A stretch of 64,000 nt of DNA from Bacteroidales bacterium (GTDB lineage: Bacteria > Bacteroidota > Bacteroidia > Bacteroidales > UBA932): assembly GCA_017398125.1 (NCBI GenBank), contig JAFQHE010000070.1, positions 1 to 64,000 of the forward strand. The letters are read 5' to 3'. Both the position numbers and the translations under genes were made by a program. Below, piece by piece: positions 25,744 to 33,235 of the stretch; the stretch's first letter is position 1; every line of letters starts with the position of its first letter. Under the pieces are notes generated by a model that had not been told where the DNA came from, made no database searches, and saw only the letters and a program-made list of their open reading frames with translations.

Positions 25744-26541
25744 ATGGAACACCATATTATAGAGAGTGCCGACGGATCATCTTCTCTGATGCTCAACAAC
25801 TTCAGTGAGAGCTACCACTCTTCGAACGGAGCATTTACCGAAGCACTTCACATATATATAAGAGAGGGTGTCTGCTACCTTTTCAATAAATTGCAGTGCA
25901 GCTGCATCAACAATTCAAAAAGAACAGGGCAGTTCCCCCCTATTGTCATCTTTGATATAGGGCTGGGAAGTGCCCTTAATTGTTTGGCAGTGCTATTATG
26001 GCAACAGACTCTTGCAAGGTCAAAAGAGTGCTTGCCCCAAATACATTATATTGGAATTGAAAAGTACCCTATTCCTGCAGAGGAGGCCAAACTGCTCAAC
26101 TTTCCAGAACATATTGCAGAGAGACAGGCGGAGCTCAACGGCAATACGGAGTGCCGTTTCTGTCGGGAGGAGATTAGAGATTGGTATGAGAGTATCCATG
26201 ATGCCCGATGGGAGGAAAATTTTGAAATGGCACCAGGCTTTACACTTACAAAGCGAAGGGCTGATATTGCCAAGTGTTGTGCAGATGATTTCAAGAGTTG
26301 TCTGTACCCAGATTCTCCCAGTGCAGTATTTTATGATACATTTTCACCCTCCACACAACCGGATTTGTGGGAAAAGAGTATATTTGAAGAGATTTTCAAA
26401 GGGATTGCACCGGGATCAGTCCTAACCACCTACTGCTCCAAGGGAGTTGTAAAACAGAGATTAAGGGAATCGGGCTTCCATTTGGAACGGCTGACAGGCC
26501 CTCCCGGAAAGAGACATATTCTAAGGGCCTGCAAACTATAA
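25744..26541 (+). CDS. mnmD: tRNA 5-methylaminomethyl-2-thiouridine methyltransferase MnmD
   Basis: 265 residues from the ATG at 25744 (a GTG directly precedes it in frame). The N-terminal ESYHSSNGAFTEALHIYI matches the conserved YHSxxGAxxEA element of the stand-alone MnmC methyltransferase domain. A SAM-binding motif I, FDIGLGSALNCL, follows, then a FYDTFSPSTQPDLW motif IV region. In Bacteroidota the methyltransferase half is often separate from the oxidase half found in E. coli MnmC, so this is MnmD, completing mnm5s2U at tRNA wobble positions. The next gene begins 21 bases later. Confidence 0.9.
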   Translation: MEHHIIESADGSSSLMLNNFSESYHSSNGAFTEALHIYIREGVCYLFNKLQCSCINNSKRTGQFPPIVIFDIGLGSALNCLAVLLWQQTLARSKECLPQIHYIGIEKYPIPAEEAKLLNFPEHIAERQAELNGNTECRFCREEIRDWYESIHDARWEENFEMAPGFTLTKRRADIAKCCADDFKSCLYPDSPSAVFYDTFSPSTQPDLWEKSIFEEIFKGIAPGSVLTTYCSKGVVKQRLRESGFHLERLTGPPGKRHILRACKL

Positions 26542-26562
26542 TCAAAATAGACACTAAAAGTA

Positions 26563-27144
26563 ATGGCAGACAACTATTTGGAAAAAAAGATGGAGGAGTA
26601 TAAGGCCAGGCCGTGGAGTTCATCGGGCTGCAAATCCCACAAAATGGCAACAACTCTAAACAAACTGCTGGCAAAAAACAGACAGTATTGCATTTACGAC
26701 AACATAGTAGTTGTAAGGGAGGAGCACCTGAGAAACATATCAGATGTTTGCAGTAAAATAGAATTTGTCGGGAGTATAAAGCAAGAGGATTTTGTTTTTG
26801 AATATATTATGCTTGACGAGCCATTGTCAGAGAGCAAATTTGCAGATAACCACCCTTCGGTAGCATCTGTTTCCAAAAGTTTTGCCACGACCAACTCCAA
26901 GGCTCTAATAGCCATAAGGTATATAAAAGAGTGTGAAAATTTGCAGAGATTATATCTTAATTTGGGAATTCTCATGCAAAGTATGCTCCTCAGAGCCACT
27001 GAAATGGGGCTCAACGGCCATTGCATTTATCTCGAAGAGAAAAAATTATTGTCAGATGAGAGATTAATCGCGGTTTTGGCATTCGGAAAAGGGGTTCAAG
27101 AAATCAGATCTCCCCTATTAAGAGATTCAGGGAGCAATATCTGA
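26563..27144 (+). CDS. Nitroreductase family-like protein
   Basis: 193 residues. The start MADNYLEKKMEEYKARP and the C-terminal MQSMLLRATEMGLNGHC...AVLAFGKG are typical of small Bacteroidota nitroreductase-fold flavoproteins, which use FMN and NAD(P)H. The N-terminal Arg-rich cofactor segment is not obvious here, so flavin binding is uncertain. It lies 21 bases after mnmD on the same strand, and a bidirectional terminator follows. Confidence 0.75.
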   Translation: MADNYLEKKMEEYKARPWSSSGCKSHKMATTLNKLLAKNRQYCIYDNIVVVREEHLRNISDVCSKIEFVGSIKQEDFVFEYIMLDEPLSESKFADNHPSVASVSKSFATTNSKALIAIRYIKECENLQRLYLNLGILMQSMLLRATEMGLNGHCIYLEEKKLLSDERLIAVLAFGKGVQEIRSPLLRDSGSNI

Positions 27145-27170
27145 AATAGAATCATATTATGAAAAATAAT

Positions 27171-27194
27171 CCTCGCCAGAAGATTCTGACGAGG
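27171..27194. terminator. Bidirectional terminator between nitroreductase and DUF4301 genes
   Basis: CCTCGCCAGA (27171-27180) and TCTGACGAGG (27185-27194) pair with one mismatch over a four-base loop, with T-rich sequence on one side and A-rich on the other, so it can serve both converging genes. Confidence 0.75.
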
Positions 27195-27250
27195 ATATAT
27201 CTTTTTAGATGGAAATGCAACATTGCATCATACTCCAACCAATTTGAGCT

Positions 27251-28702
27251 CTACTGATGTTCTGGTCTCAAAAGATCGAGAACAGTTTTTACCGGGTTGA
27301 AAGTAATCAAAGGAACCTCTACAAATTGAGTGTTCCAATTGCTCATTGAACCATTCCAAAGACCTGGCAACTCCTGAGCTTTAAGAGCTTTGCCCTGAAA
27401 ACTCTTCTCCGAGATAAATCCGGTAGATGGGTCAAGATACTCAGTCAAATTGAATTTTTCACCTTTATAGTTCTTGACAGCACAAACAAGATCAACAGGA
27501 TTGAAATGGGTTGCACCCTTCATTGCTGCTACAGCCTTTTCATTGCTCTTGTCAATTTGGGCAGCCTCAAGAATCTGAAGTGAAGTTGTGCCGTCAGCCT
27601 CCTTTATAATGTAAGGCCCGCCACCAGGTTCACCCTCATTCTTAACCATTCCACAAACTCTAACCGGACGGTCAAGTTTTGCTCTTACCAATGCAACCAA
27701 CTCTGCTTTAGGCAACTGAGGGAACTCTACAGCAAACTCATCTTTCATGAATGCCACAATTTCCTGCAAAAGTTCATCAGCAACATTCTCTCCTGCAGAA
27801 TCAAGACTCTTCAAATAACCGAAGATCTTCTCCTGAAGCTGTGCAGTACGGCCAATAAGAATTTTCTTCCATTTGATTGTCTCATCAAGAAGAGACTCTT
27901 TGACAACATTGTCTATATTCTTGATAACTATAATATCTGCGTCAATATTATTAAGGTTTTCCAACAATGCACCATGTCCGCCAGGTCTGAAAAGCAAAGT
28001 GCCGTCTGCCTTTACGAATGGATTGTTCTCCATATCAACAGCTACAATATCAGTTGATGGCATCTGGTTGGTGAACTGGATATTGAACTTGCAGTTGTAA
28101 CGCTCCTCATATTTCGCCCTTACACTCTCCAAAAGCTCCTCAAAGCCCTGCTGGTGTTCAACAGATACGGTCACAACCATACGGACATTACCCTGAGAAT
28201 CCTTTGCATATCTCACACCCTCAAGCAAATGCTCTTCAAAAGGAGTTCTGTTCTCATTTTCATATTTGTGGAACTGGATAAGGCCCTTAGGCATTGCTCC
28301 GTAATTCCATGCTTTAGAATAAAGGGTAAGATTCAAAATACCCTTGGCGTCAAAGAATGGGAACAATGAGATGTTTGAAACGAATTTATGGGCAGGTGAG
28401 CCCTCTGCAAGCTTTTCACCGGCATTCAACTTGTCAACTGCCTCAAAAAGATCCTTGAACATACGTGTTGCAGCACCCGAAGCAGGTACAAATTTACATA
28501 CACTTCCCTTGTAATTGTCGGCATTTGACTGCTCCTTTGCCTGAGCAGCATCATCCAATACTTTTATTCCACATTTGGGAGTGGCAGCATCCACTATCTG
28601 CAGATAAGGAAAACCTGTCTCAAAATTCTTAAGTTGAAGTTCAAATTTCTCTTGAGCAATTCCTCTGTCAGCAATCTGTTGTTTTTGTTGTTGGGTTAAC
28701 AT
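27251..28702 (-). CDS. DUF4301 family protein
   Basis: 483 residues. The N-terminus MLTQQQKQQIADRGIAQEKF and FVPASGAATRMFKDLF, then LLFRPGGHGALLENLN, are hallmarks of DUF4301, a Bacteroidota family with a nucleotidyltransferase-like look (PGGHGALLENL resembles a uridylyl/GDP-sugar pyrophosphorylase substrate loop). No substrate is known. The ATG overlaps the 3' end of pdxB by 35 bases, so it is probably co-translated with it. Confidence 0.85.
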   Translation of the reverse strand: MLTQQQKQQIADRGIAQEKFELQLKNFETGFPYLQIVDAATPKCGIKVLDDAAQAKEQSNADNYKGSVCKFVPASGAATRMFKDLFEAVDKLNAGEKLAEGSPAHKFVSNISLFPFFDAKGILNLTLYSKAWNYGAMPKGLIQFHKYENENRTPFEEHLLEGVRYAKDSQGNVRMVVTVSVEHQQGFEELLESVRAKYEERYNCKFNIQFTNQMPSTDIVAVDMENNPFVKADGTLLFRPGGHGALLENLNNIDADIIVIKNIDNVVKESLLDETIKWKKILIGRTAQLQEKIFGYLKSLDSAGENVADELLQEIVAFMKDEFAVEFPQLPKAELVALVRAKLDRPVRVCGMVKNEGEPGGGPYIIKEADGTTSLQILEAAQIDKSNEKAVAAMKGATHFNPVDLVCAVKNYKGEKFNLTEYLDPSTGFISEKSFQGKALKAQELPGLWNGSMSNWNTQFVEVPLITFNPVKTVLDLLRPEHQ

Positions 28703-29792
28703 AAAATTCTTGTCTATAATGATAATTACTTCTTATTTTTTCAAATGATTCTGGATTGTTCCTAAGATTGAAATCATCTTCAAAGATAGGGAAAATTTCA
28801 GTAAGTTTCTTACTGATTTCAAGGTTATTTACTCCTTTCAAATCAACATTTATACGTTTATATCCGTTTTTACACGTTTCAAACGCTTTTAATTGGGATA
28901 TTCCTAAAAAGTCGGCAACAGCCCTCACCGACATCTCTGTACCATTTACCTTACCTTCAAAGGAATATCCGGCAATATGGGGAGTTGCAATATCAACCTT
29001 ATCCAAAAGTTCCTGGTTGATTGCAGGCTCACCATTCCATACATCAAGGATCACTCCGGAAAATTTATCGATTCTGTCAAGCAGAGCCCTCTCATCCACC
29101 ACCTCTCCACGAGAGGCATTTATAAACATGGCCCCATTTTTCATTGAGTCAAAAAAGGTGCAGGAGGCCATACCTCGCGTATTGTCATCAAGCCATGTAT
29201 GCATGGTCACTATATCTGAATTTTGAAGGAGGTATTCCAACGAATAGAAATCCTTGAAATCTTCAATCTTCAATCTCCCGGCATTAAAAGCCAGTGTCTG
29301 CTCACGCTCCTTAAGAGGATCGCAACGTAAAACCTCAAAACCCAGATACTCAGCCAAATCAGCAACTTTAGAACCTACATTGCCTACACCGACAACGCCC
29401 ATTACATGCTTGATATCCTTTTGATTTTGTACCGCTGCGGCTCTATAAGGAAGTTCAAATCCCTTCTTAGCTGCCAATGCGTACAGAGCAGTAAAAACAT
29501 ACTGCATTACCCCACCTGAATTGCAACCTGCAGCATTTACAACCTTTATGTTCGAAGAGCTGCAAAAATCCATATCAATATGGTCTGTACCTATTGTTGC
29601 GGTGGCTACTAACTTGACTGAGGTATTTTCAAGAAGGAGTGCATTGCATTTTGTACGTGTTCTTATTATAAGTGCATCAGCATCCTTTACCAACTCTTTA
29701 GTAAAATCACCACCTTTCAGATAGAGCACTTGACAATATGGTTCAAATACGCCCTTGATGAAAGGTATGTCTGCATCTATTACTATCTTCAT
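28668..29792 (-). CDS. pdxB: 4-phosphoerythronate dehydrogenase
   Basis: 374 residues, a D-2-hydroxyacid dehydrogenase fold. The NAD-binding glycine motif VGVGNVGSKVADLAEYLG (about residue 135) and the catalytic Arg/Glu/His region (RGEVVDERALL...ATPHIAGYSFEG) are present, and the C-terminal extension of about 80 residues is diagnostic of PdxB. It oxidises 4-phosphoerythronate in the DXP-independent-looking serC/pdxA branch of pyridoxal 5'-phosphate synthesis. The 35-base overlap with DUF4301 suggests a shared transcript. Confidence 0.92.
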   Translation of the reverse strand: MKIVIDADIPFIKGVFEPYCQVLYLKGGDFTKELVKDADALIIRTRTKCNALLLENTSVKLVATATIGTDHIDMDFCSSSNIKVVNAAGCNSGGVMQYVFTALYALAAKKGFELPYRAAAVQNQKDIKHVMGVVGVGNVGSKVADLAEYLGFEVLRCDPLKEREQTLAFNAGRLKIEDFKDFYSLEYLLQNSDIVTMHTWLDDNTRGMASCTFFDSMKNGAMFINASRGEVVDERALLDRIDKFSGVILDVWNGEPAINQELLDKVDIATPHIAGYSFEGKVNGTEMSVRAVADFLGISQLKAFETCKNGYKRINVDLKGVNNLEISKKLTEIFPIFEDDFNLRNNPESFEKIRSNYHYRQEFYVNPTTKTTDC

Positions 29793-29802
29793 AAATAACG
29801 TT

Positions 29803-30093
29803 TTATCTGAGGATAATTTTTTTTATGATATTGTCGCCCAATTCTTTATTTAGCTGGAGAGTTATATTGTCCAACTGGAAATAGAGCTGGTTACGCACAA
29901 TGGAGGAGCTAATTGTACAATACAATATACCATTTGCAAAGTTTCTTGAAGAGGTGTAATATGCATACTTCTTACCCACGATCTTATCCCATGCATTTGC
30001 AATACGCAGACGCAAAAGGCCCTCTTCAAGCCCTTCATCCCTTATGAACTCCTTAAGAAGATCAGAAAGAATATTTGCATTTGTTCTTTTCAT
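29803..30093 (-). CDS. DciA/DUF721 family protein
   Basis: 96 residues with the compact helix-turn fold pattern of DUF721 (NAWDKIVGKKYAYYT and ILYCTISSSIVRNQLYFQ). The family includes DciA, which helps load the replicative helicase DnaB. Its position 11 bases downstream of recF, with which it shares an operon, fits a DNA-replication role. Full DciA activity in this organism is inferred only. Confidence 0.85.
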   Translation of the reverse strand: MKRTNANILSDLLKEFIRDEGLEEGLLRLRIANAWDKIVGKKYAYYTSSRNFANGILYCTISSSIVRNQLYFQLDNITLQLNKELGDNIIKKIILR

Positions 30094-30104
30094 GGCAAAA
30101 CTGA

Positions 30105-31340
30105 TCAGTCAGAGTTTACATTGTTTGATCGGCCATTGCTGTATACACCGGAAACTACCTCAAAAGAGGCTACATTATCAGTTATGGATGAAGCTATTTT
30201 CTCCATTCTGACCTTGTTGCTGTCAGTAATAAAAATTTGGCCAAACTCCTCACTTGCAACCAGACCGAGCAGATACTCGACACGCTGCATGTCAAGTTTG
30301 TCAAAAACATCATCAAGGAGAAGTATTGGTGTGCATCCGTGCAACTCCTTCATTAGGGTGAACTGAGCAAGTTTGAGTGCAATAAGGAAACTCTTCTGCT
30401 GCCCTTGAGAGCCGCACCTCTTGATAGGATGTTCACCAAGGGAAAACTCCACATCGTCACGCTGGATACCGGCAGAGGTATACCTGAGAATAGAATCACG
30501 CTCTTTTACCTTGTCAAAAAGATACATAAGAGCCATATCCGACTGTGAGGGCAGAGATTGGTCTGGCTCATCGGCAATATTATCATTCAGCAAATCCGCT
30601 TCTGTCGGGAAATCCTGTGATTGAGCTATCGGAGAAGCGGAATTATTCACAAACTCATCAAGATCAGACACATATTTCAAGGAAACACTCTCTTTGTCAC
30701 CACTGAGCTGATTGTAATACTGCACAATAAGTTGCTGCAGACGGTTGCAGAGCTCAAGTCTTCTCCTATATATATATGCCGCATCAGGAGCCATACGCTC
30801 ATTTATTGTCTCAAGAAGCTCGAATGATAGATGATCCATTTTGAGGAGTTTGTTCCTTTGTGCCAACAACTGATTATACCTCATTATGCGTCTCAAATAC
30901 TCCTTATCGACTTGAGATAGAATTGAATTGACAAATTTTCTCCTCTCCTCTCCACTTCCGTTAATCAAATAAGTATCTGCAGGAGAAACCATTACAATAG
31001 GAATAGTCCCTATATGCTCCGATATGCGGCTGTAGCTTTTGTCATTTTTCCTGACACTTTTTTCGCCACCTGACCTGATTGAAAGGCTTATCTTGTCTTC
31101 GGTTCTGTCACTTCTAACATAACTGCCATTGAGCGCAGTAATATTTTCGCCAAAGGTAAATGTATATGAATCAGAGCTGTTAAAATAGCTCTTTGTCATT
31201 GACAAATAATATATTGCATCAAGCAAATTGGTCTTTCCCTCTCCATTATTGCCGGAGATACAGTTAATTTTACTGCTGAAAGACAAATCAGCAGTGCGTA
31301 TATTCTTGAAATTTGATATTAAAACCCGTTTTAAATACAT
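30105..31340 (-). CDS. recF: DNA replication and repair protein RecF
   Basis: 411 residues. N-terminal MYLKRVLISNFKNI and Walker A GNNGEGKTN (about residue 31), the ABC-like signature SQGQQKS and Walker B ILLLDDVFDKLD near the C-terminus identify RecF, which loads RecA on gapped DNA with RecO/RecR. The typical length is about 365. The excess is a polar, low-complexity insertion rich in Asn, Ser and Asp between about residues 222 and 265. The DciA-like gene follows in the same operon. Confidence 0.94.
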   Translation of the reverse strand: MYLKRVLISNFKNIRTADLSFSSKINCISGNNGEGKTNLLDAIYYLSMTKSYFNSSDSYTFTFGENITALNGSYVRSDRTEDKISLSIRSGGEKSVRKNDKSYSRISEHIGTIPIVMVSPADTYLINGSGEERRKFVNSILSQVDKEYLRRIMRYNQLLAQRNKLLKMDHLSFELLETINERMAPDAAYIYRRRLELCNRLQQLIVQYYNQLSGDKESVSLKYVSDLDEFVNNSASPIAQSQDFPTEADLLNDNIADEPDQSLPSQSDMALMYLFDKVKERDSILRYTSAGIQRDDVEFSLGEHPIKRCGSQGQQKSFLIALKLAQFTLMKELHGCTPILLLDDVFDKLDMQRVEYLLGLVASEEFGQIFITDSNKVRMEKIASSITDNVASFEVVSGVYSNGRSNNVNSD

Positions 31341-31346
31341 AGCCTA

Positions 31347-31377
31347 CAAAGATACCTAAATTTGAAATATATTACAA
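31347..31377 (-). promoter_or_regulatory. Promoter of recF
   Basis: Minus-strand TATCTTTG (31347-31354) with TTG (31375-31377) 20 bases upstream. The -7 box ends just before the start codon, so the recF leader is nearly absent. Confidence 0.55.
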
Positions 31378-31412
31378 CAGCTCATTATAAAGTAAAAAAT
31401 GGTCAATTATCT

Positions 31413-31443
31413 TTTGCTAATCTTATAAATTATTGTATTTTTG
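31413..31443 (+). promoter_or_regulatory. Promoter of the TPR-yebC pair
   Basis: TTTG (31413-31416), 19 bases, then TATTTTTG (31436-31443), an exact fit to the consensus. The TPR start codon follows about 47 bases downstream. Confidence 0.7.
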
Positions 31444-31489
31444 CACCCTGCAAAAAATATGTGGAATAAGAAATAAAAATTTATATAAA

Positions 31490-32164
31490 ATGACTAAGAA
31501 TAACAACGTTCAGGAACCCGAAATTAATGTGGGTGAGGCTCTATCAAAAACAGAGAAATTTTTTGAGACTTACAAGAAACCTATGCTTTACACAATTGCC
31601 GCTATTGTAATTGTTGGTGCAATTGCATTGGCATACTACCAATTCATTCATCTTCCAAAACAGCAGGAGGCAATGGGCCAGACCTTTGCAGCTGAGGCAG
31701 CTTTCAGGGCAAATGATTTTGAAAAGGCGTTGAATGGCGACGGCAATACAATGGGTTTCAAACAGGTAATTGATGAGTACGGTGCAAAGGCTGGCGAGGC
31801 AGTTTACTTCTATGCAGGTGTCTGCGAACTTCACCTTGGCAACTTTGCAGAGGCTATAAAGTACTTCGACCAGTACAAAGGTTCAGATCCTATAATGGCT
31901 GCAAGAGCTATCGGATGCAAAGGTGATGCTTACTCTTCAATGAATGAGTTGGAGAAGGCTGCTGCAGAGTATGTTAAGGCTGCAAAATCGGCCGACAACC
32001 TATTGGCTGCAGGTTACCTTAAAAAGGCTGGTATCGTATATGAGGAGCTTGGCAAATCTGCTGAGGCTTTGAAAATGTACGAAGAGATCAAGACCAAATA
32101 CCCAAAATCACCTGAGGGATTTGAGATTAACAAATACATTTCACGTATCCAAGCTACAAAATAA
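31490..32164 (+). CDS. TPR-repeat membrane-anchored protein
   Basis: The ATG at 31490 gives 224 residues. A single hydrophobic helix (LYTIAAIVIVGAIALAYY, about residues 38-55) suggests an inner-membrane anchor with the C-terminal part in the periplasm. Repeating helix pairs such as GEAVYFYAGVCELHLGNFAEA, then the motifs EKAAAEYVKAAKS and AEALKMYEEIKTKYP fit tetratricopeptide repeats, so it probably scaffolds protein contacts. The arrangement resembles YfgM-like and BamD-like ancillary factors, but no specific partner can be named. YebC follows after five bases. Confidence 0.82.
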   Translation: MTKNNNVQEPEINVGEALSKTEKFFETYKKPMLYTIAAIVIVGAIALAYYQFIHLPKQQEAMGQTFAAEAAFRANDFEKALNGDGNTMGFKQVIDEYGAKAGEAVYFYAGVCELHLGNFAEAIKYFDQYKGSDPIMAARAIGCKGDAYSSMNELEKAAAEYVKAAKSADNLLAAGYLKKAGIVYEELGKSAEALKMYEEIKTKYPKSPEGFEINKYISRIQATK

Positions 32165-32169
32165 GTACT

Positions 32170-32904
32170 ATGGGAAGAGCATTTGAGTTTAGAAAAGAGA
32201 GAAAGTTCAAACGTTGGGGCAATATGGCCCGCGTTTTTACAAGACTTGGTAAAGAGATTACAATTGCGGCTAAAGCAGGCGGACCAGACCCTGCAGGAAA
32301 CCCTCACTTGCGTTCACTTATCCAGACCGCCAAGAGTGAGAACATGCCTAAGGACAATATAGAGAGAGCTATCAAACGTGCTGTAGAGAAAGATACTGCA
32401 GATTACAAGGAGGTAGTATACGAAGGTTATGGCCCTCACGGTATTGCATTCCTTATTGAAACTGCAACAGATAACCCAACACGTACCGTTGCCAACGTAA
32501 GAAGCTATTTTAACAAGTTCGGTGGTTCATTGGGAACTTCAGGAAGTGTTGATTTTATGTTTGAGCGCAAATGCGTGTTCAAAATGAAATCTGAGAATCC
32601 TGTTGACCTTGAGGAGCTTGAGTTGGAGTTGATTGATTATGGTGCAGAAGAGGTATTCAAAGATGAGGAAGATGAGAGCGTAATTGTAATTTACGGAGCA
32701 TTTGAGTCTTACGGTCAGATTCAGAAATTCATTGAGGAGAATGGCTACGAGTTGAAATCAGGTCAATTTGAGAGAATCCCTACAACTGAATTGAAGAAGG
32801 TTGCCAAAGAGGACAGAGTTGAACTTGACAAGCTTATAGACAAGCTCGAGAATGACGACGATGTTCAGAATGTTTATCACCTTCTTGATACATCAGAAGA
32901 TTAA
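32170..32904 (+). CDS. yebC: YebC/PmpR family transcriptional/translational regulator
   Basis: 244 residues in the three-domain YebC layout: the N-terminal MGRAFEFRKERKFKRWGNMARVF, the central basic and acidic-patch domain (GGPDPAGNPHLRSLIQ, then KDNIERAIKRA) and a C-terminal mixed domain. Members bind DNA or help ribosomes pass proline-rich stretches. The conserved SLGTSGSVDFMF segment is present. It is five bases after the TPR gene and shares its promoter. Confidence 0.95.
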   Translation: MGRAFEFRKERKFKRWGNMARVFTRLGKEITIAAKAGGPDPAGNPHLRSLIQTAKSENMPKDNIERAIKRAVEKDTADYKEVVYEGYGPHGIAFLIETATDNPTRTVANVRSYFNKFGGSLGTSGSVDFMFERKCVFKMKSENPVDLEELELELIDYGAEEVFKDEEDESVIVIYGAFESYGQIQKFIEENGYELKSGQFERIPTTELKKVAKEDRVELDKLIDKLENDDDVQNVYHLLDTSED

Positions 32905-32929
32905 TTTTACAATCTTTTAGAGAATATGG

Positions 32930-32950
32930 AGCTGGCCCAAAAGGTCAGCT
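32930..32950 (+). terminator. Hairpin after yebC
   Basis: AGCTGGCC (32930-32937) and GGTCAGCT (32943-32950) pair with one G-T over a five-base loop, followed by a weakly T-rich tail. Confidence 0.55.
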
Positions 32951-33098
32951 TCATTTGTATATGCCCCTATGATTCTCCCTCTCATCTTAAATACTCATTA
33001 ATGTCCCCAAAAATCAGCTTCTGTTGGCCAATATGCTATTCATATATGCTTAATTTACAAACTCCATATACCGGTTATTGAGGCCATACAAAGCGAAG

Positions 33099-33129
33099 GA
33101 GGCCGGCAACCATCTCTGATTGCGGCCTC
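33099..33129. other. Strong hairpin in the gap before the LtaS-like gene
   Basis: GAGGCCG plus CAA (with one bulged base) at 33099-33109 pairs with TTGCGGCCTC (33120-33129). It is separate from the terminators on either side and lies in the 331-base gap 32905-33235, which contains no gene I can support. It could belong to a small RNA or a decayed repeat. Confidence 0.3.
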
Positions 33130-33152
33130 GGACGATTTAATTATTCAAACTA

Positions 33153-33198
33153 AGAAAAAACTATTTCAACATAACAACATATTTCTGTTGGAATAGTT
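33153..33198 (-). terminator. Intrinsic terminator of the LtaS-like gene
   Basis: The arms 33159-33171 and 33186-33198 pair over 13 positions with one G-T. Read on the minus strand, the stem ends in a T-run (A-run at 33155-33160 on the plus strand), the classic form. It lies about 40 bases past the stop. Confidence 0.8.
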
Positions 33199-33235
33199 CA
33201 GTTGATTCACAACAAACCTGTTTGATTGTAATTCT

